Shown piece after piece: positions 1 through 8,617 of a DNA stretch of 56,410 bases. The DNA is from CAZICM01 sp964537685 (GTDB lineage: Bacteria > Myxococcota_A > Polyangia > Polyangiales > Polyangiaceae): assembly GCA_964537685.1 (NCBI GenBank), contig CAZICM010000062.1:1-56410 (forward strand), given 5' to 3'. The position numbers were made by a program, and so were the translations under genes. Numbering within the stretch: the first letter of the stretch is position 1; each line of letters starts with the position of its first letter. Below the pieces are notes generated by a model. The model made no database searches. It worked only from the letters and a program-made list of their open reading frames with translations, and was not told where the DNA came from.

Positions 1-308
1 TCTTTTAAGTCGGTATCCAAACGCTGATCATCGGCATAGCAACGGTGATTACGCTTGGAGAGGGCGCGGCCGCGCTGGCCGGAGGGAAAGGAGCGGGCGG
101 GGCGGCGGCGATTGCGAAGGGGGAGGCGCAAGCTGCAAAGGAAGGAGCGGCGCTGAAGCCGTATGGTGGACCGGGGGGAGGCCACTTAGCACGGCACAGA
201 GACTTGGCTATCGGCAGCTTACTGAAACGGGGGGCTCATTGACTTGGGATTCCGTTGCTACTATTGAAACGAATGCTTTGATTAAAGGTGGTATGGCGCC
301 TGTTTTGT
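1..308 (+). pseudogene. Decayed polymorphic-toxin C-terminal tail (copy A)
   Basis: Two reading frames together look like one toxin tail. The frame through 9-242 gives a hydrophobic stretch (GIQTLIIGIATVITLG), an Ala/Gly-rich linker and a PYGGPGGGH motif. The frame through 182-307 gives LSTAQRLGYRQL followed by LTWDSVATIETNALI and a stop at about 305. From memory, a PGGGHH-type motif and a later LTW..V..IE..ALI..GM segment lie in one domain in some PAAR/RHS-type T6SS effectors. Here the middle of that domain is missing and the frame changes near the G-run at 172-180. I read this as a deleted, frameshifted remnant. The left part of the gene, if any, lies outside the window. The family assignment rests on remembered sequence and is tentative. 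Confidence 0.45.
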
Positions 309-371
309 GATACATATTCACAAATGCGCCTAACCAACATCATAGACAGTGCTGATGAGGAAGCATCCTAA

Positions 372-770
372 CCTTCTCAACGTATCAGGAGCGCGGGCAA
401 AGCCGGTATCCAAACGCTGATCATCGGGATAGCAACGGTGATTACGCTTGGCGCGGCTGCGCCGGCGGGCAAAATCCGCGCGGAATTCGCCCAAAAGGCC
501 GTTGAAATGGGCGGCAAGAGCTCTGAATCGGCGTTTCAGGATGCTGTAATGCTCGTCTGGAGCTCGCTATCTCGATTACAGAAGGCTGTAAGAGGCGTCT
601 GGAGCTCGCTATCGCGATTACAGAAGGTTGTAAGGGGCGTTTGGCGCTCTGAATCTGGATTTCAAGATGTTGACATGCCTGTTTGGAGCTCTGAAGATGG
701 ATTACCTAGAAGCGCAAGGGGCTTTAGTCTTCATCGGAGCTTTTGGTTTCGCGGATGGAGGGGAGGGTGA
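372..770 (+). pseudogene. Second toxin-tail remnant (copy B)
   Basis: The open frame from 372 to 770 reads through a near-identical repeat of the hydrophobic segment of copy A (402-450 against 9-57, one or two mismatches). It then diverges into GAAAPAGKIRAEFAQKAVEM and a stretch of degenerate 14-residue repeats (513-722). There is no convincing start codon with a ribosome binding site, and the frame runs antisense into the 3' end of the NACHT gene. A shared hydrophobic module followed by different tails is what one expects from exchanged or orphan toxin C-termini. It could equally be non-coding duplicated DNA. I do not regard it as an intact gene. Confidence 0.35.
513..722 (+). repeat. 42-bp tandem repeat, five degenerate copies
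   Basis: Units start at 513, 555, 597, 639 and 681, exactly 42 bp apart, each with a GTYTGGAGCTC-like start except the most degenerate first one. The two copies at 555 and 597 are nearly identical and the others diverge. In the frame of the upstream remnant each unit encodes 14 residues of the pattern VWSSxSRLQKxVRG. The array sits immediately 3' of the NACHT gene, which is on the opposite strand. Confidence 0.85.
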
Positions 771-3459
771 TGGGGGGGTCAACCTTGGGGGGATTTTTAG
801 GATCCCAGGTGGCGCCTTCGAGGTTGAGATAGAGGGCGCCTCGCAGGTCTGCTCCGCTCAGGTCTGCTCCGCTCAGGTCCGCCCCCCCCAGGTTCGCCCT
901 CTTCAGGTTCGCCCCCTCCAGGTTCGCCCCCCCCAGGTCCGCCCCCCCCAGGTACGCCTCCTGCAGGAACGCCCCTCTCAGGTCCGCCCCTCTCAGGTAC
1001 GCCTCTCTCAGGTGCGCCCTCCATAGGTTCGCCTTCCATAGGTTCGCCCCCCTCAGGTCCGCCCCCCCAAGGTTCGCCCCCCCAAGGTTCGCCCACCCCA
1101 AATTTAGTCGTCCCAAACATCCCAGCACCAGGGGCTCCTCGTAACGCTCAGGCTCTCCCCTTAAATGCGAAAGCCATGCCCCAAAGCTCTTCTCAACCGG
1201 CCATTGAATATCCGCCCATTCTAAACTGGTCCATGCACAGGCCCAATGCGCCGCCAAGAGTGCCTCCTCGGCATTGCGCGATTGCCTCAATGCCTCTTGA
1301 AAGCTGCCTATTTGCAAACGCTCCATTGGCATACCGCTCCCAAGCACCACTTCAATCAATCGGCATACCAGCTTCTGCAGAACCATGGCCCGCGCTTGCC
1401 CCACGAGCGCCGCCTCATCGCCCAAAAACCCCAGCATATTCCGGTTCAGCGCCGATGGCCCGCATTGCTTGGCCCAATGCGCCAAGGCATCCAATTCATC
1501 CCAGCCTTTTTTGCGGTTCCTCTCCCGCTCCCCACGCGCCTCTTCAATCTCCAAGAGCGCCCTCCAGATCCGCCGGGCCGCTAAATATTCTCCAAAGCTC
1601 TTATGCGTAAATTCAAAGGTATCTTCCCCGCCCCGCTCTCCGCTTCGCTTAAAATAAAAGGCCGCCAAAAGCCGAATCGTGCCTGTCTTGGCTCCATCGG
1701 CCACTTTCTCCAAAAGCTGTTCGGCTTTGTTGTCCCGGCATCGCTTTTCTATTTCGGCCAGCGTCGCCGTGCGGCTATCTCCATGCCAGGCCGCCATCCC
1801 GACCTCTTCCAAGACTTCGATAAACTCCTCCAGGCTTAATGTCTTGTATTCAGGATGAATCCCTCCTGGATGATATGCCCGCTCGTATACGGCCTCCAGC
1901 AGATCTTTGTAGATGGAGCCCCGGTTGATGGTCTTCTGAGTGAAATCCACAAGCCCCCTTTTCCACGAGAGAGCCACCAAATAATTGAGCAAGGGCTGGG
2001 CCGTGATCTCATTCAGTTCGGGACGCTTCAGCTCTCGGGGAAAGCCTCCCCCGCCCCGCTGGGTGGCTTGTAAATACTTGGTCCACCATTCTTGCCGCTG
2101 ATCCACATCCAAACATCCCTCGGGATCAACGGTATGCCGGCGCTCGTCGTCGCTCAGCCAATAGGGCAGCACATACAAAAGCTGCCGCTCCTTGAGCCTA
2201 AGCTCTGTTTCACAGGCTTGAACGACCACCTCCCGCCCGTCCATCAAGGCCCGTATACAAAAACCCGCGCCGTTACGCTGACCCACAAATCGCTTGACTT
2301 CGGCCACAAAATTCTTCGCGACTTCCGCCGCCGCCTTGCCCCGCATCGAGAGTTCATCCAGGCCATCGAAGACCAAGAGCAGTTTTTGTTCGCCGTGCTT
2401 TCGATCCAAGGGATTGTGAGGCAAGAGATGGCGCCGCCGAATATAGTCGCCGACGATGTCTTCCAAGTCGCCCTGCGGGTTGTGAAGTTCGTGCAGTGGA
2501 ATGCATAGCACCCGATCGCCCGCGGCCGCGCGTTTCATGCAAAACATCTTGACAAAGGACGACTTTCCAGCTCCTGGCCCTCCCGCGATCATTCGAAGCG
2601 CATCGTGGGGGTCGGATTTGTCCGCCCATTGTTCGAGTTCGTCCATCAGCCAAAGCACATGTTTTTGAGGGTTTTTGTCGTTTGCCAAAGGCTTGAGGTA
2701 ATAAGCGCGAGGCTGCACATACACATGGAGCAAACCAAAATCGTCTCCGAAGACAGGCGCGCAGATGGCGTTCCACCAGGTGTTGTTGGCCTTGGTCCAA
2801 GCCCGGTCTCGCTTGAGCGCTTCTTCAAAAGGCGTGTGAAGTGCATCTTTGAGCGGGGCATAACGGTCTGGAAATTGAGCCCATTCAGCATCGAGTTCGG
2901 GCACAAGGGCGCGGGGCAACATCGCGCGGGCTACGCGGGCCGCGCCTTCGCCGACGCTTTGTTCGATTAAAAACTGTTCGAACAATTCGCCGAGTTTGCC
3001 CAGCAAAGGAAGGGTTTCGGGTCTGGTGAAGAGGGTATTGTCGATTTCTAAAACATTAAAATCTTGGGATTCGGCTTGCTCGATGGCGCGCTCTAGGTTG
3101 GCTGAAAGGGCCGAAGGATCGGCGGGCATTCTTGAAATGCGAAGCGCGGTATCGAGGGCGATTTTGGCGGCTGCGTTGATAAATGCGCGATGAAGGAGGA
3201 TCCACAAAAGCTCTTCGGGTTTGTTGGTTTCGGGGGGCGCGGCTTGAGCCGCATCGAAGAGTTCGGAAGCCCAATCGGGCGCGCCGTTTAAGAGGGCTGT
3301 TCCGACTGCGCCGGCCGCGGCTCCGGCTGGACCGGCGGCCATATATCCGCTTGCGGCGGTCGTTCCGAGCTTTAGCATCACCTTGCCAAAGCGCTTGAAT
3401 TGATCGGCGAGAAAGCCAGGCTTGCTCCATCCTGTTTGGGGCTTCTGGAGGGTGATCAT
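724..3459 (-). CDS. NACHT NTPase with C-terminal pentapeptide repeats
   Basis: A 911-residue STAND-type signalling NTPase. An Ala/Gly-rich possibly hydrophobic segment lies near residues 32-58, then a helical region. Walker A is GGPGAGKSS at 293-301 and Walker B is LLLVFDGLDEL at 360-370, whose acidic pair after the hydrophobic strand is typical of NACHT. A FEFTHKSFGEYLAA motif near 615-628 is the usual end of the NACHT helical region. The C-terminus (about 784-883) is a continuous run of A(N/D)LxG-type pentapeptides, expected to fold as a right-handed beta-helix in the sensor position where other STANDs carry LRR, WD40 or TPR. Bacterial NACHT proteins include anti-phage defence proteins (established for the family); a defence role here is inferred. 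It is divergent from the kinase at 3576 and stands alone. The start at 3459 is the upstream limit of the frame, where MITLQKP is plausible. Confidence 0.88.
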   Translation of the reverse strand: MITLQKPQTGWSKPGFLADQFKRFGKVMLKLGTTAASGYMAAGPAGAAAGAVGTALLNGAPDWASELFDAAQAAPPETNKPEELLWILLHRAFINAAAKIALDTALRISRMPADPSALSANLERAIEQAESQDFNVLEIDNTLFTRPETLPLLGKLGELFEQFLIEQSVGEGAARVARAMLPRALVPELDAEWAQFPDRYAPLKDALHTPFEEALKRDRAWTKANNTWWNAICAPVFGDDFGLLHVYVQPRAYYLKPLANDKNPQKHVLWLMDELEQWADKSDPHDALRMIAGGPGAGKSSFVKMFCMKRAAAGDRVLCIPLHELHNPQGDLEDIVGDYIRRRHLLPHNPLDRKHGEQKLLLVFDGLDELSMRGKAAAEVAKNFVAEVKRFVGQRNGAGFCIRALMDGREVVVQACETELRLKERQLLYVLPYWLSDDERRHTVDPEGCLDVDQRQEWWTKYLQATQRGGGGFPRELKRPELNEITAQPLLNYLVALSWKRGLVDFTQKTINRGSIYKDLLEAVYERAYHPGGIHPEYKTLSLEEFIEVLEEVGMAAWHGDSRTATLAEIEKRCRDNKAEQLLEKVADGAKTGTIRLLAAFYFKRSGERGGEDTFEFTHKSFGEYLAARRIWRALLEIEEARGERERNRKKGWDELDALAHWAKQCGPSALNRNMLGFLGDEAALVGQARAMVLQKLVCRLIEVVLGSGMPMERLQIGSFQEALRQSRNAEEALLAAHWACAWTSLEWADIQWPVEKSFGAWLSHLRGEPERYEEPLVLGCLGRLNLGWANLGGANLGGADLRGANLWKANLWRAHLREAYLRGADLRGAFLQEAYLGGADLGGANLEGANLKRANLGGADLSGADLSGADLRGALYLNLEGATWDPKNPPKVDPPITLPSIRETKSSDED

Positions 3460-3575
3460 GTTGCCTTTTTAATAAGGATTTTTGGGTGTTGAAAGCGAGA
3501 AACACAGACGCCGGCCGGATGTATTTCGGATTTTAGCTCGCCAACTATTGCCTCTCGTCGTAGAATTCCCGGGTT

Positions 3576-5069
3576 ATGGAGTCGGGAAGTCTGATTGGCC
3601 AAAAATATCGGCTCAAACAAAAGATCGGCGACGGGGCCACATGCGAGGTTTGGGAAGCTGCCCATGCGCAAACCGCGCGGGCCGTCGCGATCAAATTGAT
3701 TTTGCGGCCAAACGAGGTGTTCCGGCATCGCTTGCTGCGCGAGGCGCGGATCTGTGGAGAGATTTCTCACCGCAATGTGATTGAGGTGCTGGATGCGGGA
3801 CAATTGGATAATGGCGATCCGTATTTGGTGATGCCGCTGTTGCAGGGAGAAACGCTGGCGGCTCTGTTGGAGCGGCAGTTTAGGCTCGATGTGCCGCTGG
3901 CCGCGCAGATTGGGCGGGATGTGGCAAGGGCGCTTTCCGCCGCGCATGAGAAGAGCATCATTCATCGCGATCTGAAGCCGGCGAATATTTTCTTGCACAA
4001 CGAGCCGGGTGCCGAGGGTGCGGTTGTGAAGGTGCTCGATTTTGGGATTGGGAAAAATCTGAGTGTTGAAGAGTCGGTGGCGACGGTGGCGGGTGGGCTG
4101 ATGGGTTCGCCCGCCTATATGAGTCCGGAGCAGGTGCGCTGTGATCCGAATGTGGATCACCGGACGGATCTTTGGTCTTTGGGTGTGGTGCTGTTTGAGA
4201 TGCTGACGGGGAAGCGTCCGTTTGAGGGATCGAGCGCGGCGGAAGTGATTGCGAAGATTGCGCGGGGGGAAGTGCCGAAGTTGTCGCGTTTCGTGCGCAA
4301 TGTGGATGCATCGCTGGAAGCCTTGGTGTGGCACTGCATGCAGGTGGATCGGGAGAAGCGGGCGAAGTCGGCGGGCGATATTGCGAAGATTCTGGATGGG
4401 TTTACATCGGCGGGCGAGAGTTCGCGGGTGATGACGGAATTGCCGTCGCGGGATGGGTTGTCGTCGCCGGTATTGGGAGGGGAGCGGCGGAGTTCGGTTG
4501 TGGTATCGGGTGCTGCGGTGGGAGGGGCGGCTATGGGGCGGGACGGTATGGGTCCGGGTGGGACGATGAAGCTTGAGCCGCGGGCGGGGATGGGGAGTGG
4601 GTCGTGGGCGGCGCCTGTGGATGTGGGTGTGACGACGAGTGTACCAGCATCGATGGCGGCGCCGATGGGGCGTGCGATTGGGGTGCCGGACGCTGGTGAA
4701 GGCCAGGCATTGGGGGAAGAGCGGTTGAAGCGGTTGAAGGTGATGGGGGTGATGGGGGTTGGAGCGGCGCTTGTGGTGATGATGGTGGTGTTGGGAGGGT
4801 TTACGCTATTGGGAGGGGGGTCGTCGGGTACGAAGGAGTTGGTGGAGGCGGGGGCAGGGAGCGCGGTGGGGAGCGTGGGGAGCGTGGGGAGCGTGGGGCC
4901 AGTGGCGTCGAGTGTGGGGAGTGGGGTGGCAGGGCCGGTGGGGCCAGCCGCTGCGAGTGGGGTGAAGGTGCCGGTGAAGGCGGTGCCGGTGCCGGCTAGG
5001 AGGAAGTGTACGAGGCTAATCCGGACAAATTGTGTGGATAGCAAGTTAAATGAGGATCCATATCAGTAA
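3576..5069 (+). CDS. Membrane-anchored Ser/Thr protein kinase
   Basis: A 497-residue Hanks-type kinase. The kinase domain spans about residues 7-275: glycine loop IGDGATCEVWEA, ATP-binding lysine in VAIK (K40), catalytic loop HRDLKPAN (130-137), DFG at 155-157 and SPE at 183-185. All catalytic residues are present. A low-complexity Gly/Ser/Met linker leads to one transmembrane helix (about 388-413). A Gly/Val/Ser-rich extracytoplasmic tail follows, part of which is encoded by a 9-bp repeat near 4864-4900, and it ends in a short basic Cys-containing segment. It lacks PASTA repeats. It is the first gene of a same-strand run with two lipoproteins and two TPR/PEGA proteins, so it may transduce an envelope signal. 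The next gene starts 27 bp downstream. Confidence 0.92.
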   Translation: MESGSLIGQKYRLKQKIGDGATCEVWEAAHAQTARAVAIKLILRPNEVFRHRLLREARICGEISHRNVIEVLDAGQLDNGDPYLVMPLLQGETLAALLERQFRLDVPLAAQIGRDVARALSAAHEKSIIHRDLKPANIFLHNEPGAEGAVVKVLDFGIGKNLSVEESVATVAGGLMGSPAYMSPEQVRCDPNVDHRTDLWSLGVVLFEMLTGKRPFEGSSAAEVIAKIARGEVPKLSRFVRNVDASLEALVWHCMQVDREKRAKSAGDIAKILDGFTSAGESSRVMTELPSRDGLSSPVLGGERRSSVVVSGAAVGGAAMGRDGMGPGGTMKLEPRAGMGSGSWAAPVDVGVTTSVPASMAAPMGRAIGVPDAGEGQALGEERLKRLKVMGVMGVGAALVVMMVVLGGFTLLGGGSSGTKELVEAGAGSAVGSVGSVGSVGPVASSVGSGVAGPVGPAAASGVKVPVKAVPVPARRKCTRLIRTNCVDSKLNEDPYQ

Positions 5070-5096
5070 GCGAAGATGGGATTGGAGGATGCGGAG

Positions 5097-5864
5097 ATGA
5101 AACGAGAGGTTATTTCCTATGGTTTGCGTATAGCTTTTTTGATTCAAGTCTCATGGGGCGGCATTGCATGCTTTTCCCCAGAAGACTTGCCATTGCCCCC
5201 ATCATTGCCTGGGCAGGAGATGGGATCGGGAGGAGGGGGCGGCGCGGATTCAACGAGCGGGAGCAGCTCGGGGGACGCAACAATGTGCAATGATGTTAAT
5301 GAGGTGGATGGAGATTCGTGCACTGCAGATCTCAAATGTGGGGTTGATTATTCTGTAACCATCAGTAACCCAATTTTCGCCAAGGCAATTGCTTTTCACG
5401 CTACAGATGATCAGTCATCGTGCTACTTATGGGTCAAATTTCCAACCAATTGGGACACGGCAAACAAGCTATGCCCAACAGGTATGCGTCTAGCCGTATT
5501 TAAATCGTGGGAACATCTCAACACGATCAGAACGGGGTTGTTAAAGAATCCTGCTTCGGGTGGGATGCCCGGTGAGGAAATTCTTTGGACCTGGGTGGGT
5601 GCTCAAAGAAAGGCCGCCCCTAATTCACAGCATTGGAGTTGGATTGATGGCACAGCCCTGGCAACTTGTACTGACTCCACCTGTATCTGGGGGAAGGGTG
5701 AGCCCAACGACATGGCCGAGGGATGCGCCGAAATTCGCAGGAAAGACGACGACAATACATATGGCGATGGGACGTATGAAAAAAATGGCCGATTAAACGA
5801 CGCCTCTTGTTGGTCTATCAGTCGGTTCTTTCTATGTCAGCGCCAGCCCCCACCCCAACCCTGA
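5097..5864 (+). CDS. Lipoprotein with a C-type-lectin-like domain
   Basis: About 255 residues from the ATG at 5097, which I prefer to 5076 because a GGAGG lies eight bases upstream. A hydrophobic signal ends in GGIAC (C25), an acceptable though not classical lipobox. A Gly/Ser linker follows, then a Cys-rich segment. Residues from about 100 onward show the order of a C-type-lectin fold: W..A..LC..G..LA, WTWVGA, WSWIDG, WGKGEPND, then LNDASC and FLCQRQ at the end. EPN is the sugar/Ca2+ site motif of mannose-type lectins. The inferred role is a surface carbohydrate-binding or adhesive lipoprotein. It lies between the kinase and the PEGA proteins on the same strand. Confidence 0.75.
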   Translation: MKREVISYGLRIAFLIQVSWGGIACFSPEDLPLPPSLPGQEMGSGGGGGADSTSGSSSGDATMCNDVNEVDGDSCTADLKCGVDYSVTISNPIFAKAIAFHATDDQSSCYLWVKFPTNWDTANKLCPTGMRLAVFKSWEHLNTIRTGLLKNPASGGMPGEEILWTWVGAQRKAAPNSQHWSWIDGTALATCTDSTCIWGKGEPNDMAEGCAEIRRKDDDNTYGDGTYEKNGRLNDASCWSISRFFLCQRQPPPQP

Positions 5865-5891
5865 TTGCTCTTCGATCATAGGTGCCCTACA

Positions 5892-6968
5892 ATGATACGT
5901 ACATTCTATCCCTTCACCATCGCTCTCAGTGTATCGGCCCTAGCCATTTCGCTTAGCGCTCCCGCCCTTGCACAGCCCCCTCGTTGCCAAGAGCCCGCGC
6001 TGCCACCCTCCACGCCGGAAATCAAAGCCAAAATCAAAAGCCTTTATGACGATGGAGTCGATGCCACGAAACGCGAGGATTGGAAGAGCGCACATGTCCG
6101 CTTTCTTGAAGCATGGAAGCTCAACAACAAACATGTGCAAATCGCGGCGAATTTAGGGTGGGCCGAGATCCAACTAAGCATGTATCGGGATGCGGCCGAG
6201 CATTTGTATTTCTTTTTGAAACACGCTCCCTCAACCATCGATCCGGCAGAGCGCAAACGTATTCAAGATATGTTTGACCAGGTACGCAAGCGGGTGGGCG
6301 AGCTGGTTGTGAAGGTGAATGTCGACGGAGCGTGGCTATTCATGAATAAGAGAGCTCTGGGTTGTTCGCCGATGAAGACACCGGTATTTGTCGAAGCCGG
6401 GCCGCATTTGCTGGAGGCGCGAATAGATGGCTATGCTACGGCGAAGGTATCGATTGATGTAGAGGGAGGAGCCGCGTTAAGGCCCGTGGAGTTAAAGCTT
6501 GTGAAGGCTGATTCCCCTGAAGATGCTGCTGCGGAGACCAGTGCTCGAAATCCCGGTGAGGACAGTACCGGGATGAAAGAAGATCCCAAGCATAAAACGA
6601 ATACAATGCTCAGCCACATCGGGCTCGGGGCAACGGGAGCTGCGCTTGTTAGTACGGGTGTTTTTGCGGGCCTTGCGATATCCTATCGATTGAAATATAA
6701 TGGTTTATATGATGATTATGCCAATTGCGCAGTTGGAAAGAGCGAGGCGGCCTGCCTCCATGAGTTGGAGGTCGTGCGCGATAAGCGTGCATTCAATGCG
6801 AATGCGGCTTTAGGGATGGGCATAGCAACAGGGATACTCGGAGCTTCGGTATTATCCTATTGGCTAGCCGCCCCTTTGCTGGGTCAAGCGGACAAGACAG
6901 GTGCATTGAAAGTAAACTTACACGCTGGGCCGGGAGGCGCTGGAGTAAACTTTGGTGCTCGGTGGTGA
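5892..6968 (+). CDS. TPR/PEGA-domain exported protein, paralogue 1
   Basis: About 358 residues from the ATG at 5892, where a Sec signal peptide (MIRTFYPFTIALSVSALAIS) begins; the TTG at 5865 would only add nine residues. After the signal comes a TPR-like helical region (about 40-125, with DWKSAHVRFLEAWKL and YRDAAEHLYFFLKHAP), then a PEGA-like beta domain (GELVVKVNVDGAWLFMNKRA). A linker and two hydrophobic segments near the C-terminus follow (about 240-265 and 300-325). This TPR-PEGA-membrane layout is common among exported proteins of Myxococcota. It is clearly paralogous to the next gene, with the same order of domains. Its binding partner is unknown; the context suggests the kinase at 3576. 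Confidence 0.8.
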   Translation: MIRTFYPFTIALSVSALAISLSAPALAQPPRCQEPALPPSTPEIKAKIKSLYDDGVDATKREDWKSAHVRFLEAWKLNNKHVQIAANLGWAEIQLSMYRDAAEHLYFFLKHAPSTIDPAERKRIQDMFDQVRKRVGELVVKVNVDGAWLFMNKRALGCSPMKTPVFVEAGPHLLEARIDGYATAKVSIDVEGGAALRPVELKLVKADSPEDAAAETSARNPGEDSTGMKEDPKHKTNTMLSHIGLGATGAALVSTGVFAGLAISYRLKYNGLYDDYANCAVGKSEAACLHELEVVRDKRAFNANAALGMGIATGILGASVLSYWLAAPLLGQADKTGALKVNLHAGPGGAGVNFGARW

Positions 6969-6989
6969 GCTTTTATTTTAGGGGATATC

Positions 6990-7982
6990 ATGCCCGACTT
7001 CTTTCGCATCCTTGTCTTTATCCTTCTCCTCCCCGCCCTCGCCCAGGCTCAGCCCACCGAGCCCACCGAGCAGCCCCAGGCCAAAGCTCTCTATGAACAG
7101 GGCGTAAGCGCCGCCGATCGAAAAGACTGGGCTGCAGCCCGTATTGCCTTCCTCAAAGCCTGGGACCTCTTTCAGCATTATGAAATCGCTGCCAACTTGG
7201 CCAAGGCGGAATTTGAGTTAAACCGCTATCGCGATGCCGCCGAACATTTGGATTTTTCCTTAAAAAATGCTCCCGATGATCTCCCAGCCGAAGAACGGCG
7301 CGCTATGCAGGAAAGGTTCGATCAGGCCCGCAGCCATATCGGCGAGCTTCTTATCGATGTCAATATGAAAGGTGCCGATATCTTTGTGGACCATAGCTCG
7401 GTAGGTAAAGCTCCTTTGGGCCGATCCATACTTGTCGAGCCGGGAAAGCACCGCGTGGAGGCCAAGTTGGATGGATATCCCAGCGTTCACCAATCTGTCG
7501 ATATCGAGCCAGGTTCAGCCCAATTGATAGTTCAGTTAACGCTTGAAAAACGGCCTGCCCCAGCAATGGCTCCTCCACCCAAGGTTTTACATAAAGAAAA
7601 CGTTGGACCTAATAAAACGCTGATGATTGCAGGATGGTCGATGACCGGAGCTGGAGCGATTGTGACAGCCGTTTCAGCCGGTTTTTCAGTCGCCCAATCT
7701 ATCGAGCTTGAACAGCGCCGCCATAAAAACTGTGCGGACTATGCAGATCGGGCGCTTTGCGAACAAGACTACGACGAGCTGAGAAGAAAATGGGCGCTTT
7801 CGACAAATGTGGCTATCAATGCGGGTATTGTGACCGGCCTGCTCCTAGGGGGGACGCTGGCTTATACCTTTTGGCCTTGGCGCCCTAAAGAACCTTTAAA
7901 TTCTGAAGAATCAAAGCCTATTTCTTTGGATGTTCATTTGGGATGGAAATGCGCCGGTGCAACGGCGATCATAGGATGGTAA
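6990..7982 (+). CDS. TPR/PEGA-domain exported protein, paralogue 2
   Basis: 330 residues: a signal peptide (MPDFFRILVFILLLPALAQA), TPR-like helices (DWAAARIAFLKAWDLF and YRDAAEHLDFSLKNAP), a PEGA-like segment (GELLIDVNMKGADIFVDHSS) and two hydrophobic stretches near residues 210-232 and 270-292. It matches the preceding gene segment by segment and starts 21 bp after it, so the pair is a tandem duplication. Divergence is substantial, so the duplication is not recent. Both keep the acidic/aromatic surface of the TPR unit. Function is unknown beyond envelope localisation. Confidence 0.8.
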   Translation: MPDFFRILVFILLLPALAQAQPTEPTEQPQAKALYEQGVSAADRKDWAAARIAFLKAWDLFQHYEIAANLAKAEFELNRYRDAAEHLDFSLKNAPDDLPAEERRAMQERFDQARSHIGELLIDVNMKGADIFVDHSSVGKAPLGRSILVEPGKHRVEAKLDGYPSVHQSVDIEPGSAQLIVQLTLEKRPAPAMAPPPKVLHKENVGPNKTLMIAGWSMTGAGAIVTAVSAGFSVAQSIELEQRRHKNCADYADRALCEQDYDELRRKWALSTNVAINAGIVTGLLLGGTLAYTFWPWRPKEPLNSEESKPISLDVHLGWKCAGATAIIGW

Positions 7983-7988
7983 AAAACA

Positions 7989-8612
7989 ATGAGATGTTTT
8001 ATGTTGGTTTTCGGGCTTTGCACTTTATCAGCGACGGGTTTCTGGGGATGTGCCTTCGTTGGGATGGACGATCAAGGTCTGTTGCCTCCCGCTCCGGGAA
8101 CGATGGCGGGAGCTGGGAATGGGCAAGGTGGGGGAGGAGGTGGCGGCGCAGAAATATGCATAAGTGATGCTGACTGCGTAAGCGGCTTCTGTGTCGATGG
8201 TGTCTGTTGTGCAACCCAGTGCAGCGATTCCTGCTTTATGTGCAATCTTCCAGGGAGCGACGGGGTGTGTACAAAAGTGCCTGTGGGTGTCGATGATCCC
8301 ACCGCTGATATACCGTGCTTAAGCACAGACGGCAACACATGCCGATACGGTTTATGTGATCCAGAAACAGAAGTGGGGCAAAAAAACGGGGCAAGCTGCC
8401 AGGATAAGTTTGATTGTGCTATTCGCCTTTGCATGTGGGTAAATGATGTCGATAGAAAATGCGGGCGAGCCCGGGGAGACTCCTGTGCTCTCGACGCGGA
8501 ATGTGCCGTCGGCGTGTGTACAATGGGCAAGTGCGGGTATGCCGCAGGTGCTGATTGCATATCCGATGTTCAATGCGTTACCAATCATTGCGTGAACAAC
8601 GCTTGCCAATAA
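7989..8612 (+). CDS. Cys-rich exported lipoprotein
   Basis: 207 residues. A hydrophobic N-terminus ends at GFWGC (C21), likely the lipidated cysteine, followed by a Pro/Gly linker with a run of glycines. The rest holds about two dozen cysteines in units such as CISDADCVSGFCVDGVCC and CALDAECAVGVCTMGKC. Repeated CxxDxxCxxGxCxxxxC units of this kind are frequent in secreted proteins of Myxococcota. They are thought to be disulfide-stabilised modules of unknown ligand. The gene starts six bases after the second PEGA gene and closes the run that begins with the kinase at 3576. The opposite-strand kinase gene ends five bases beyond it. Confidence 0.78.
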   Translation: MRCFMLVFGLCTLSATGFWGCAFVGMDDQGLLPPAPGTMAGAGNGQGGGGGGGAEICISDADCVSGFCVDGVCCATQCSDSCFMCNLPGSDGVCTKVPVGVDDPTADIPCLSTDGNTCRYGLCDPETEVGQKNGASCQDKFDCAIRLCMWVNDVDRKCGRARGDSCALDAECAVGVCTMGKCGYAAGADCISDVQCVTNHCVNNACQ

Positions 8613-8617
8613 TCCCT

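Noticed and set aside
513..722. CRISPR array at the left-end repeats
   Set aside because: The repeats are direct head-to-tail units of 42 bp without spacers and do not contain a conserved palindromic core.
3456..4334. A 292-residue minus-strand open frame across the kinase gene
   Set aside because: It is rich in His, Arg and Pro with no domain, and lies entirely antisense to a well-supported kinase; it is a codon-bias shadow.
4157..5044. A 295-residue minus-strand frame inside the kinase gene
   Set aside because: Thr/Pro/Ala-rich low complexity mirrors the Gly/Val-rich linker of the kinase on the other strand.
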